64,000 bases of DNA from Dethiothermospora halolimnae (lineage in GTDB: Bacteria; Bacillota; Clostridia; Tissierellales; VENL01): the NCBI RefSeq assembly GCF_037577855.1, contig NZ_JBAKFX010000014.1, positions 12,308 through 76,307 on the forward strand. Direction: 5' to 3'. Made by a program: the position numbers and the translations under genes. The notes under the pieces are model-generated. The model had not been told where the DNA came from. It saw only the letters and a program-made list of their open reading frames with translations, and did no database searches. How positions within the stretch are numbered: the first letter of the stretch is position 1; the number at the start of each line of letters is the position of its first letter. Positions 1-8,071 of this stretch are shown piece after piece.

Positions 1-282
1 GTAACCTGTTATAATAACTTTATTTCCAGCTTTTAAATTACTATCATTACTCTCTACTACAACTCCAGCTGCATCTACTCCTGGAGTATGGGGATAGTTT
101 TTTGTCACTCCTCTATTTCCTATAGAAGAGAGGGCATCTTTATAATTTAGAGAAGAATATTTTACATTTATAAGTACATCTCCTTTGGGAAGATCATTAA
201 TTTGTCTTGTTACAATTTCTTTTTTAAACTTTTGTTCTTCTGTTTCTGATACTAACATTGCTTTAAATTTTTTATTGGTCAC
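1..282 (-). CDS. YhdH/AcuI-type zinc-free quinone oxidoreductase, 5' part only
   Basis: This is the N-terminal 94 codons of a medium-chain oxidoreductase; the rest lies beyond the left edge. The GTG start at 282-280 follows an AAAGGAG ribosome site. The translated piece carries the family pattern: a start like FKAMLVSE, then VKYSSLNYKDAL, then HTPGVDAAGVV, then a GNKVIITGY strand. This matches the GroES-like domain of the acrylyl-CoA reductase/YhdH group, which reduce activated C=C bonds with NADPH in the cytoplasm. The gene is divergent from a MarR regulator, and its promoter overlaps a palindrome (337-360), so redox or electrophile control by that regulator is likely. The family call is by similarity; the substrate is unknown. 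Confidence 0.8.
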   Translation of the reverse strand, partial: MTNKKFKAMLVSETEEQKFKKEIVTRQINDLPKGDVLINVKYSSLNYKDALSSIGNRGVTKNYPHTPGVDAAGVVVESNDSNLKAGNKVIITGY

Positions 283-324
283 TGTAAAAACTCCTTTCAC
301 GAAAAAAAGTTTGATATAAAACTA

Positions 325-353
325 ATTGTAGCAAAAATATAGTTTTAGGTCAA
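325..353 (-). promoter_or_regulatory. sigma-A type promoter of the YhdH-like gene
   Basis: On the minus strand a TTGACC -35 box (353-348) and a TACAAT -10 box (330-325) are separated by exactly 17 bases. The -35 box lies inside the palindrome at 337-360, so a protein bound there would block polymerase. Confidence 0.6.
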
Positions 354-360
354 ACTATAT
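337..360. promoter_or_regulatory. probable MarR operator (9-bp inverted repeat)
   Basis: The arms ATATAGTTT (337-345) and AAACTATAT (352-360) form a perfect inverted repeat around six bases. Further half-sites occur nearby: ATAGTTT near 378 and AAACTAT near 412. The site sits between two divergent genes, one of which encodes a MarR protein, the usual arrangement for autoregulation plus control of the partner gene. Binding itself is inferred. Confidence 0.6.
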
Positions 361-369
361 CATCACTAA

Positions 370-398
370 TTGATTAATAGTTTGTATAATAATATAAT
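370..398 (+). promoter_or_regulatory. sigma-A type promoter of the MarR gene
   Basis: TTGATT (370-375) and TATAAT (393-398) are 17 bases apart, upstream of the start at 441. An ATAGTTT operator half-site lies in the spacer. Confidence 0.55.
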
Positions 399-440
399 TA
401 ATTATGTGAGAAAACTATAAACAAAGACAGGGGTTTTATT

Positions 441-875
441 ATGAATGATAAATATATAGTGTACTTTATAAGCAAAACTAAGAAAAAAATGAATAACTTT
501 ATAGAGGGAAAGTTAAAAGAGAAAGCATTGGATGACTTGGTTCCTTCCTATGGGAACATACTTACAGTGTTGTATGACAATGACGGGAAATTGAGTATGA
601 AGGAAATTGGACAATTAATAGGCAAGGATAAATCTACTATTACTGCATTGGTTAATAAATTATCAAAATTAGGATATGTAAAAAAGGAGAAAGGGAAAGA
701 GGATAAAAGAGTAACTTACGTAAAAATAACTGAAAAAGGTAAAGATATAGAAGATAAGTTTAATGATATTTCAAAAGAAGTATACTCAAGGGCATATAAG
801 AATTTCTCAAAAGAAGAAAAAGAGGTATTACTTAGGTTGCTAAAAAAGCTTAATAATAACTTCGACTTAGATTAA
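441..875 (+). CDS. MarR family transcriptional regulator
   Basis: A 144-residue protein of standard MarR length. The winged helix-turn-helix covers about residues 45-100, with LSMKEIGQLIGKDKSTITAL as helices and a wing containing EDKR. Helices at both ends would form the dimer interface. There is no cysteine, so it is not a thiol sensor of the OhrR kind; a small-molecule ligand is more likely. It is divergent from the YhdH-like oxidoreductase and separated from it by a palindromic operator, so it probably represses both genes. The start is supported by a purine-rich stretch (AGGGG) upstream of the ATG. Confidence 0.9.
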   Translation: MNDKYIVYFISKTKKKMNNFIEGKLKEKALDDLVPSYGNILTVLYDNDGKLSMKEIGQLIGKDKSTITALVNKLSKLGYVKKEKGKEDKRVTYVKITEKGKDIEDKFNDISKEVYSRAYKNFSKEEKEVLLRLLKKLNNNFDLD

Positions 876-955
876 AGCTGCATTTTATGTATAAAGAAGG
901 AAAATGAAAAAATATATAGAATATACATTAAAGGTGTATATTAGGAGGTGAAAGA

Positions 956-1012
956 ATGTATAACTTAAAGTTTACGTTGAGTTGTCTAAGCTCTAAGCAG
1001 AGACTATCTTAA
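956..1012 (+). CDS. possible 18-residue leader peptide
   Basis: An ATG placed behind a very good ribosome site (AGGAGGTG, six bases before the start) opens an 18-codon frame reading MYNLKFTLSCLSSKQRLS. Its 3' codons form the left arm of a hairpin (991-999 with 1030-1038). This is the arrangement of translational attenuators. The following gene at 1132 encodes a CD3324-like protein, whose need for such control is unknown. The short frame could be chance; the ribosome site is the main support. Confidence 0.35.
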   Translation: MYNLKFTLSCLSSKQRLS

Positions 1013-1038
1013 TGTTAAGTCTACAACTTTGCTTAGAG
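991..1038 (+). promoter_or_regulatory. leader hairpin
   Basis: CTCTAAGCA (991-999) pairs with TGCTTAGAG (1030-1038). A smaller CTTAA/TTAAG hairpin can form inside. No T-run follows, so it is not an intrinsic terminator; with the short frame at 956 it may be an attenuator. Confidence 0.35.
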
Positions 1039-1131
1039 GATAGGAAATATATGTAGAGAAAAGGGATTTAACATATAGAAGTCTTTGCCTCTATTCATAT
1101 TTATATTATGAATTAAAAGGAGCGTATAAAG

Positions 1132-1407
1132 ATGAAATATGTTAAGGCAAAAAATGTTTTACCACAAAATATAATAGAAACTATTCAAAACTATATAGAT
1201 GGAGAGTATTTATATATCCCTAGGAAAGAAGGTAATGAGAGGGCCTGGGGAGAAAAAAGCGGAGCAAGAAAAAATTTGAAAGCTAGAAACATTGAGATAT
1301 ATAAGAAGTTTACATATGGACTTAGTGTAGATGAGTTATGTAAAGAATATTATCTTTCAGAGAGTAGTATAAGGAGGATAATTAGAAGTGAAAAATCGGT
1401 CAGTTAA
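1132..1407 (+). CDS. CD3324-like small DNA-binding protein
   Basis: A 91-residue protein that resembles the CD3324 family of clostridial small proteins. The N-terminal part has the conserved pattern ending in GEYLYIPRK, followed by WGEKSGARKNLKARN. The C-terminal part (about residues 60-88: LSVDELCKEYYLSESSIRRI) is a helix-turn-helix of the Mor/resolvase type. An AAAGGAG ribosome site precedes the ATG. An intrinsic terminator follows directly. Its 3' third plus the terminator recur almost unchanged at 6669-6815, and a shorter piece recurs at 9078. In all three places a GNAT gene or remnant lies downstream. The molecular role is unknown; DNA binding is inferred from the helix-turn-helix. Confidence 0.75.
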   Translation: MKYVKAKNVLPQNIIETIQNYIDGEYLYIPRKEGNERAWGEKSGARKNLKARNIEIYKKFTYGLSVDELCKEYYLSESSIRRIIRSEKSVS

Positions 1408-1452
1408 TGATAAAACCAACAGGGCAGTATTCTGTTGGTTTTATTTATATAT
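1306..1452 (+). repeat. CD3324 3' end plus terminator, copy 1
   Basis: This stretch is matched at 6669-6815 with only three base differences that I can see, over about 147 bases. It contains the last third of the CD3324-like gene and its terminator. Confidence 0.85.
1412..1442 (+). terminator. intrinsic terminator after the CD3324-like gene
   Basis: The arms AAAACCAACAG and CTGTTGGTTTT enclose a nine-base loop and end in a T-run. It lies five bases after the stop codon. Confidence 0.85.
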
Positions 1453-1550
1453 AGATAAAATTAACTTTTATACAGAACCATTTATGAATGTGAAAAATAA
1501 GGTGGACAAATGATATAGTTGTACTGAGTAAGAATAAGAGGGGAAAAATA

Positions 1551-1646
1551 AAGATAAAAATAATCGATAAAGTTGAGGATGTAATTGACTTTGTATGGGA
1601 GCTAAGTAAGAATAATCAAGATGCTAGTTATCTTAGAAGAAAATGA
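1551..1646 (+). pseudogene. GNAT acetyltransferase N-terminal remnant (paralogue of the gene at 7097)
   Basis: The frame from 1551 reads KIIDKVEDVIDFVWELSKNN and then DASYLRRK before a TGA at 1644-1646. It aligns with the first 31 residues of the intact GNAT at 7097 (MIKRVNKLEEVLDFAWKLSQ, then HASYPRRK). The ATG is replaced and the remainder of the gene is lost within about 50 bases. It has the same position relative to a CD3324 copy as the intact gene, so it is a decayed second copy. Confidence 0.75.
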
Positions 1647-1689
1647 AAAAATCAAAGGTAGAAGATAAAAAAACTATATGCACATCCTT

Positions 1690-2091
1690 AAAGAGAGGTT
1701 GAAAAAACTAATAGATGTGGGAGTTTCATAGTTAACCCTTGATAGAGCTTCTAATACATTGTCAGGGGAGAAGCTCAAAGGATAAGACTTTGCCACTCAA
1801 CTTGGAAGTGGAATAACAAATAGTCTCTATGTACTTGATGAACCCACAACAGGTCTCCACTTTGAAAATGTGGAAAATTTTATAAAAATACTATATCCTG
1901 TAACTAAGGGTGGTAATATAGTACTTGTAATAGAACATAATTTAGATGTAATAAAAAGTACAGACTGGATTATAGATTTAGGTCCAGAAGGGGGAGACGA
2001 CGGTGGATATATTATGTGTGAAGGAACACCAGAAGAAGTAAAAGAACGTAAGAATTCTGCAACCGGAAAGTTTTTAAAAGAGATTTTATAG
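1690..2091 (+). pseudogene. UvrA-like ABC excinuclease ATPase, C-terminal remnant
   Basis: Translation gives the last ~130 residues of a UvrA-family protein: LKKLIDVGVS, LTLDRASNTLSG, ATQLGSG, SLYVLDEPTTGLHF (Walker B), VIEHNLDVIK, DLGPEGG and CEGTPEEV. An in-frame TAG sits at 1729-1731. The ABC signature is broken by a missing G in the run at 1765-1768, compensated by an extra T at about 1789-1791; correcting both restores SGGEAQRIRL. No zinc-finger, Walker A or N-terminal parts are present. The stretch from 1870 is open as 73 codons but cannot be a working ATPase. The ending resembles short UvrA paralogues (UvrA2/resistance type) as much as true UvrA. Confidence 0.85.
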
Positions 2092-2137
2092 GTTTGGTAA
2101 GAATATAGAAAAAGGTTTATTATAAAAGCTTCATTAT

Positions 2138-2170
2138 AAAAAATCCTCCTATTGATAGGAGGATTTTTTT
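2138..2170 (+). terminator. intrinsic terminator
   Basis: AAAAATCCTCCTA and TAGGAGGATTTTTTT form a perfect stem around TTGA, followed by a T-run. It lies downstream of the UvrA-like remnant. Confidence 0.85.
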
Positions 2171-2316
2171 ATCTTAATATAAACATTAGAATTAATAAAG
2201 TGATATGCCAAATGGGACTTTAGTACCATTTTGAAAAGATAACATATTTTTACATAATTTTTATTATTTACAGTGTATTCTATAATAGAAAAATAAAAAT
2301 ATGAGGAGGTTTTTTT

Positions 2317-3159
2317 ATGGAAAAGTTTAAGAACTCAATAATGGCTACAATGTTAGTTTGTTTTTTGTTATTATTCAATGCAATCACTACATTTGCCACC
2401 CCTGAGAATGTTAAGGTTATAAAAGGAAGTGGTAACTGGGCAGAGGTTGAGGAAGCAGCTGGAGGACATTATTATGCCTTTTCTGGTTTTGACAGAAGAT
2501 ATTCTAAGATAAGTGCTACTATACAAATTCCTGGACCTGAACACTTAATCCTAGAAGGTAGCCATGGGAAAAGAGCTGCGTATATATCTTTTGGAGTCAA
2601 AGGAAATCATGGCATCGATTTTGGATTAACTAGAGCTACAGGAAGTGATGAATATAATAATTGGCATGTATATGCGTATAATACGGTCACCGGTAAGTTT
2701 GTAAGGTGGACAGACTATACATACACTGGGTCTGAGGTTATGACATTAGAAACTACCATTGGCGCTGATGGTCAAACAGATGTAGTTCTTACTGTAGGTA
2801 ATGATAGATTTAATGCTGATGATAAGGGATTACTTACTGATGATTCTTTTATAGAGTGGAGAGGACTTTCTGATAATTTATTTTATAGATTTGTTTCACT
2901 TGTTGATGTAAGTGGGTCTGAGAGTATATATGATGGAACAATGCTTAGAGGTGTTGGGTTACAGAATTTATCAATTTACAAACAAAATGTAAATTCTAAT
3001 GGTTATCCATATGGTTCTCCAATAAAGAAAAGCTGGGGATATAAAGCTTCAACTATCTTAAATGCTTATGAAGTATATCCTGAACAAATAGGTGTTCATA
3101 AAGGATCCTTTTCTAGTGAATATATAAACATTAAACATGAAGTAAATCCCGAAGTATAA
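2317..3159 (+). CDS. secreted protein of unknown function
   Basis: A 280-residue protein with a clear signal peptide: KFK at the N-terminus, a hydrophobic core at residues 9-21, and a likely signal peptidase I site after TFA27. The mature part has no transmembrane segment, cysteine motif or catalytic signature I recognise. It is rich in Gly, Tyr, Ser and Asp, with patterns such as YYAFSGFDRRYSKISA and NNWHVYAYN, suggesting a beta-sandwich extracellular domain. The layout faintly recalls Bacillus YrpD, but I could not establish this. The start follows a perfect AGGAGG. A terminator follows, so it is a single-gene unit. Confidence 0.8.
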   Translation: MEKFKNSIMATMLVCFLLLFNAITTFATPENVKVIKGSGNWAEVEEAAGGHYYAFSGFDRRYSKISATIQIPGPEHLILEGSHGKRAAYISFGVKGNHGIDFGLTRATGSDEYNNWHVYAYNTVTGKFVRWTDYTYTGSEVMTLETTIGADGQTDVVLTVGNDRFNADDKGLLTDDSFIEWRGLSDNLFYRFVSLVDVSGSESIYDGTMLRGVGLQNLSIYKQNVNSNGYPYGSPIKKSWGYKASTILNAYEVYPEQIGVHKGSFSSEYINIKHEVNPEV

Positions 3160-3185
3160 TAATAGTATACTTAGAGGATGAAGAT

Positions 3186-3213
3186 GTCTTGCCTTTTATG
3201 GCAAGGCATTTTT
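3186..3213 (+). terminator. intrinsic terminator of the secreted protein gene
   Basis: CTTGCC (3188-3193) and GGCAAG (3200-3205) form the stem and are followed by GCATTTTT. Confidence 0.75.
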
Positions 3214-3283
3214 ACTGTCTAATTAAGTATAACCTATCCAGTCATTATTAAAAAATTACTCTTAGACGGAGGGGATCTTTTAA

Positions 3284-3424
3284 ATAGAAATCAAAAGTGA
3301 GAGATTAATATTAAAAAAGTTAAGACATGAAGATTTAGACTTTATTTATAAAATGGTCAGTGAACCGTTAGTGTACCGTTATGAGGCAGATGAAAGACCA
3401 AATAAAGAAGACATATATATATAA
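3284..3424 (+). pseudogene. GNAT (RimJ/RimL-type) acetyltransferase N-terminal remnant
   Basis: The 46 codons from 3284 read KSERLILKKLRHEDLDFIYK and then EPLVYRYEADERP. This is the typical opening of the Acetyltransf_3 family (SERLILRPL...EDLDFIY). The frame stops at TAA 3422-3424. A weak further stretch up to about 3555 (IPIGEVFKEK in another frame) may be the same gene. A ribosome site (GGAGGGG) is still visible about 12 bases upstream, but no start codon remains. It is a dead gene. Confidence 0.65.
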
Positions 3425-3871
3425 TAGTAAGAAAATATCTTCAATGTAAGAATACTCACATAAATATTTAATTTTTCTTATTCGTATATTTCCTCAAGAA
3501 ATACCAATAGGGGAAGTATTTAAAGAGAAAACTTCTTTGCATAAATTTAAATAAGGTACATATTAAGAAATTAAAAAATTTTATTATATAATTAATTTTA
3601 GCTCAAAATAGAAGACTAAGGGTGAGGGTTATGTAGAATTAACTACAAAGGGTATGAATAGTTAAATTATATTAATACGTCTATATCAATAAAATCTATT
3701 AAAGTAATATTTTAGAATAGATTTTTACAAACCTCTATGTATTTATACATAGGGGTTAAACTTTGTCTTTAAAATGGGTTGTTGTGGAAAAATTTTCTTG
3801 TATAATATAGAATAGTATATATTATTATATAAAGTGATGATAACTTACATACTAGAAAGGATTGAAAGTTA
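3425..3871. other. non-coding stretch
   Basis: No gene is seen beyond possible acetyltransferase debris up to about 3555. A hairpin with arms AACCTCTATGTA and TACATAGGGGTT lies at 3730-3757 but is not followed by T residues. A TATAAT box is present near 3803. Confidence 0.5.
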
Positions 3872-3997
3872 GTGGGTAAATTGCAAACACTGTTGATAGA
3901 TGTTGAAGAAGAAAATGGACCGACAGGATATTCTGTTAAATCCAAAGATTGTAAAAAGATTAATGAAGAATTAAAATATAGCTACTCTCTTAATTAG
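3872..3997 (+). CDS. possible 41-residue hypothetical protein
   Basis: A GTG-started frame of 41 codons with a purine-rich site (GAAAGGA) about ten bases upstream. It encodes a hydrophilic peptide containing LIDVEEENGPTGYSVKSKDC. No family is recognised. It could be the start of a lost gene, since the surrounding kilobase is full of decayed sequence. Confidence 0.25.
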   Translation: MGKLQTLLIDVEEENGPTGYSVKSKDCKKINEELKYSYSLN

Positions 3998-4025
3998 TCA
4001 ATATATTATATGATAAAAACATGAC

Positions 4026-4110
4026 GTTGTCAACAGCTATTTTAAAAAAGTGTGGAAAATGATAATTATAATAGCTAATACATAGACAACCTATTTCAGA
4101 GCTTTTTTTG
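4026..4110 (+). promoter_or_regulatory. possible structured leader upstream of the PEP/pyruvate-binding protein
   Basis: Two nested stems can form: GTTGTC (4026-4031) with GACAAC (4085-4090), and AGCTATT (4035-4041) with AATAGCT (4070-4076). A T-rich tract (GCTTTTTTTG) follows at about 4101-4110. The layout could be a leader with a terminator, but no known RNA family is recognised. Confidence 0.25.
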
Positions 4111-4217
4111 TTTTTGTAAAGTTCTTAGTGAATCTATATAATAAATGCTATGAATTACCACACTAATAATATAAAGTATTTTTATAGATTTACTAAAGGA
4201 AATGGGGGGATTTAACT

Positions 4218-6653
4218 ATGTTATCAATGTTATCAAATTTATGCTTAAGTAATAAAACGGAATATGGTACCAAAGCAAGTGCATTAGGAGAGCTAATGAA
4301 AAGAGGAGAAGAAGTTCCAAATGGTTTTGCATTATCTTCAGAGTTTTTTATAGAGTTTCTCCACTATAATAACTTTCAGTATAGTCCTGAAGATTATTTA
4401 GCTTATAATGAGGAGATATGTAAAATTATATTAAATGGAGAGTTCTCTTCTGAAATGGAGACAAAACTTCTTAAATTTTTTAAAAATATAAAAAATAAAG
4501 AAGTTCAAGGAAAATACGCAGTAAGATCTTCGGCATTACATGAAGATAATGATATGTATAGTATGGCAGGGATGTTTTCATCATTTATAAACTTAAATTC
4601 TTTTGAAAAAATTAAAATATCTATAAAGAAGTGTTATGCTTCGTTATTTAGTGACAAAGTTATAGCATATTTGGTAAATAACAATTTAGATTTCAAAGAG
4701 TTAAAAATGGGTGTAATAGTACAGCATTTTGTTATAGGTGATTATTCAGGAGTGAATTTTTCAGTAGATACTATTAATATGGATAGAGATATAATGCACA
4801 TTAATGTTGTAGAGGGATTATGCGATAATTATGTCAGTGGTAGATCAAGTTCAGCTTTTTATAAAATAAATAAAAAAACTGGTGACATATTAGATGAAAG
4901 TATTCCAGAAAAGTTTCTTTCTCCATCAAAGGATAGCATAGGTAGGCTATATAAAGTAACTTTAAAAATAGAAAAAATCTTTGGCAAATATCAAGATATA
5001 GAATGGACTATTAGAGATAACAAGATTTATATACTTCAAGCTAGACCTATTACAACCTTTAAAACTAAATCTTTTAAAGTAATGTGGGAAAATGAAGACG
5101 AGAGTAAGTACACCTGGTATAGGGAATGTGATAAGCCCTACCAATCTTTAATTAATGAACTAAACTTAATACAAGGTGAGGCTTTAAATAAAGGGTTTTA
5201 TGCTACAGGGTTCCGAGATTTTTATACTGAGTATTGTGTTCAAAATGGCTACTTCTTTTATAGAGATAAAGAAATGATAAATAGTAAGGAGCAAGAACAA
5301 AACTTTTTAAAAAAAATAGAAAAATTACACGGTCACTATAAGAATATATTTCAAGATGTTTTATTACCAGAATTATTACTCCTTAAAAAGGATTTAGATA
5401 GCTATATATCAAGGGAGTTATCTCCAGAGGAGGTACTAGTATTTTTTGAAAAATCAATAGAATATATGAAATTTTTAGCCTCAAACCATTGTCCAGTTAC
5501 CCATGGATGTGATTATCTAGATATTTTTATGGAGTACTATAAAAATATAACTGATGATTTCAATGTAGATGATTTTTACGATTTGGTATTTAACATTAGT
5601 ATACTAAATAAAGAAAGAGAATTATATGCAAAAATGGCTAATGAAATTAACTCAAATCCAATTCTTAATGAAATGTTTAAAGCTTGCCCATATAATGAAC
5701 TTCTATATGCTAGACTTAAGAAGGTTTTTGAAAGTAAAAAATTACTCCAGTTAATAGAAGAGTATACATCACTATTTGGAATTTGTAATTTAGATAGTGA
5801 GGTTAATAGTCCTTATCTAGAGCCTTTATTAATGGAAGCCCCTTTTAAAATAGTAGGACATATACGAGGATTTTTAAATTTTACTAATGAAAATTTTAAA
5901 GATTCTATAGATGATTCCATAAAAAATAAGAACAGAATCAAATCTAGTATATTAAGTAAATTAGATAAAGAAAAAGGAAAAGACTTTTTAAAGAAACTTA
6001 ATTTAGCCCAAAAAGCATATTTAGCAAGGGATAATCATCATTATTACTTTGAACGTATGACAAAATCATATTTACGTCTAGCATTAGTAGAGGTTCAAAA
6101 GATATTAATGAAAAATGACAAAATAAGACATAAAGAAGATATATATTTTCTTACTGTCAATGAAATTAAAGATACATTATTAAATGATAGTAATTTTAAA
6201 GATATTGTAAATGAAAGAAAAGAGATTTTTAATTATCAAAATAAATTATTTGCACCACCTACTATTGGAAAAGAATATGTTAAAAAAATTAACTCTATAG
6301 ATGAAAAACAGTTCAAAAGTGGTATAAGGGAACAGACCGTACTTTTAAAGGGGCTTTCGGGATTAAGAAAAAAGATTAAATCAAAGGTTAAATTGGGCAT
6401 GCCTACCTATTTAGAAGAAGAGTGTATATTAGTAGTACCCTTTACACGCTGTGGAGAACTTGAGCCCATAGTTAACAATGTAAAAGGCATTATTGTAGAG
6501 GTGGGTTCTCCCTTTGAACATCTAGGAATTCTTGCTAGAGAAATGAATATACCAGTTATATATAATGTTAAAAATGCAATGAGTATTCTTAAAGAAGGAG
6601 ATGAAGTGGAGTTAGATGGATTTGTAGGGGAAGTTAAAATAATAAAAAAGTAA
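4218..6653 (+). CDS. PEP/pyruvate-binding phosphotransferase (rifampin phosphotransferase/PEP synthase-like)
   Basis: An 811-residue cytoplasmic enzyme with the two-part build of the PEP-utilising group. The N-terminal ATP-grasp (PPDK_N) domain covers about residues 8-290, with KASALGELMKRG at the entry and YAVRSSALHED (100-110) as the nucleotide loop, then SMAGMFSSF. The C-terminal swivelling domain has the phosphohistidine region GSPFEHLGILAREMNIP, with His768 in the expected position. A pyruvate/PEP-binding TIM barrel as in PEP synthase is not seen; the middle (300-700) is substrate-specific. Rifampin phosphotransferase (about 865 residues) has the same order, so phosphorylation of a small molecule with ATP-derived phosphate is plausible. 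The substrate is unknown. It is a single gene. Confidence 0.8.
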   Translation: MLSMLSNLCLSNKTEYGTKASALGELMKRGEEVPNGFALSSEFFIEFLHYNNFQYSPEDYLAYNEEICKIILNGEFSSEMETKLLKFFKNIKNKEVQGKYAVRSSALHEDNDMYSMAGMFSSFINLNSFEKIKISIKKCYASLFSDKVIAYLVNNNLDFKELKMGVIVQHFVIGDYSGVNFSVDTINMDRDIMHINVVEGLCDNYVSGRSSSAFYKINKKTGDILDESIPEKFLSPSKDSIGRLYKVTLKIEKIFGKYQDIEWTIRDNKIYILQARPITTFKTKSFKVMWENEDESKYTWYRECDKPYQSLINELNLIQGEALNKGFYATGFRDFYTEYCVQNGYFFYRDKEMINSKEQEQNFLKKIEKLHGHYKNIFQDVLLPELLLLKKDLDSYISRELSPEEVLVFFEKSIEYMKFLASNHCPVTHGCDYLDIFMEYYKNITDDFNVDDFYDLVFNISILNKERELYAKMANEINSNPILNEMFKACPYNELLYARLKKVFESKKLLQLIEEYTSLFGICNLDSEVNSPYLEPLLMEAPFKIVGHIRGFLNFTNENFKDSIDDSIKNKNRIKSSILSKLDKEKGKDFLKKLNLAQKAYLARDNHHYYFERMTKSYLRLALVEVQKILMKNDKIRHKEDIYFLTVNEIKDTLLNDSNFKDIVNERKEIFNYQNKLFAPPTIGKEYVKKINSIDEKQFKSGIREQTVLLKGLSGLRKKIKSKVKLGMPTYLEEECILVVPFTRCGELEPIVNNVKGIIVEVGSPFEHLGILAREMNIPVIYNVKNAMSILKEGDEVELDGFVGEVKIIKK

Positions 6654-6668
6654 ATTAAACATTATAAA

Positions 6669-6815
6669 AAGTTTACATATGGATTTAGTGTAGATGAGCT
6701 ATGTAAAGAATATTATCTTTCCGAGAGTAGTATAAGGAGGATAATTAGAAGTGAAAAATCGGTCAGTTAATGATAAAACCAACAGGGCAGTATTCTGTTG
6801 GTTTTATTTATATAC
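6669..6815 (+). pseudogene. CD3324-like gene, 3' remnant (copy 2 of repeat)
   Basis: Near-identical to 1306-1452. The first 102 bases encode only the helix-turn-helix end, from KFTYGFSVDELCKEYYLSE to a stop at 6768-6770; the 5' two-thirds is missing. A terminator copy follows. The intact GNAT paralogue lies 300 bases downstream, as the broken GNAT does after copy 1. Confidence 0.85.
6775..6805 (+). terminator. intrinsic terminator, second copy
   Basis: Same AAAACCAACAG/CTGTTGGTTTT hairpin as at 1412-1442. It now also terminates transcription from the upstream PEP-binding gene. Confidence 0.8.
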
Positions 6816-7096
6816 TATACTACTACTATACTAAAGGGGACAGTTCATTTAAAAACACTTAATATGTAAATTAAAATGTTGGGCATAATATCATCTATTT
6901 CTAGATTATTAAATTAAGAGAGAAAATTAAATTCCATTAAGAATCATTTATGCAGATGAAGAAATATGTAAATGATGGTATAATTTAATAGAGGTATATT
7001 TTCTTCCGAATACCTAATGTTGTTTATAAGTTACATGTATAATAAAAATAAGCTAAATAGAAATTTAAAATATTAATGATAAGTGAGGTGTAAACA
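6806..7096. other. non-coding stretch before the GNAT gene
   Basis: No gene is visible. A short string GGGACAGTTCATTTA near 6837 recurs near 9045, next to the third CD3324 fragment, and may mark the same decayed duplication. Confidence 0.5.
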
Positions 7097-7951
7097 ATGA
7101 TAAAAAGAGTTAATAAACTTGAGGAAGTACTTGATTTTGCATGGAAATTAAGTCAAGATAATTTGCATGCTAGTTATCCAAGAAGAAAATCAATGAAAAA
7201 GATTAAGGAAGATATTAAGAAAGCTATCAGTGGAGATAATGAGAATATAGTAGCTTGCTATCATGAAGATGTATTATATGGAGTTTGTATTTATGTTTGG
7301 GAAAGTGATAAAAAATATGCACAAACGATGCAATTTTTAATAAGGGAAGATTATGAACAAACTGCAGATGAATTGATTGATTACATAAGTAAGCAATTAG
7401 CTGGTTATGAACTATTTATAGGGGTGCCTTTTACAAATAAAAGTGCAAACAAATATTTTAAGAAAAAGAATATTGAATGTATCGAATCTAGTATTGATAC
7501 CAGACTTTATAATTTAGAAATCCCTATAAATGGAAAACATGATTGTATAGAAAAAATTACTGAAAGTAATTTTGAAGAATATGCTATATTCCATGACAAA
7601 CATGCTATTTCTTGGGGAATATATTATAATAGTAAAAACTTGCAAGAGGATATAGATCATTTTCGAGTATTTGCTTTTAGGAAAGATAAGGAGATTCATG
7701 CAAGTATTTTTGTTAAGACTGGAAAAGATGGTGCAACAGTGTTTGGATTATTTATTGATAAAAAATATGAGAATAATGGTATTGGAAATATGTTGATTAA
7801 TAAAATGTTAATGGAATTATATAATGAATTTGGCCCAATAAAGGAAATAGTATATTTTATTGAAGAGGATTGTACTAAAGAATTAAAAGCAGCTTTGACA
7901 GCAGGTTTTGAGATTAAGGATAAATATAGGTGTTATAAATATATATTATAG
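7097..7951 (+). CDS. GNAT family N-acetyltransferase
   Basis: A 284-residue protein. The C-terminal half (about 150-284) is a GNAT domain with strand GATVFGLFIDKKY and acetyl-CoA loop NNGIGNML (residues 226-233) leading into the pyrophosphate-binding helix. The N-terminal half looks like a degenerate second GNAT fold, which is common in proteins of this length. The donor is acetyl-CoA; the acceptor is unknown. A GAGGTG ribosome site precedes the ATG. It has two broken relatives in this window: an N-terminal piece at 1551 and a C-terminal piece at 9142, both next to CD3324 fragments. This is the only intact copy. Confidence 0.85.
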   Translation: MIKRVNKLEEVLDFAWKLSQDNLHASYPRRKSMKKIKEDIKKAISGDNENIVACYHEDVLYGVCIYVWESDKKYAQTMQFLIREDYEQTADELIDYISKQLAGYELFIGVPFTNKSANKYFKKKNIECIESSIDTRLYNLEIPINGKHDCIEKITESNFEEYAIFHDKHAISWGIYYNSKNLQEDIDHFRVFAFRKDKEIHASIFVKTGKDGATVFGLFIDKKYENNGIGNMLINKMLMELYNEFGPIKEIVYFIEEDCTKELKAALTAGFEIKDKYRCYKYIL

Positions 7952-8071
7952 GTTTTGAATAGGACGATTATTTAATATAGAATATGAAGAAAGAGTTTAT
8001 AATCCAGGTATAATTTTATATTAATTTTTGTTAGTAATGGATAAAAATTAATGAATTGGGAGTGTAAGAGT

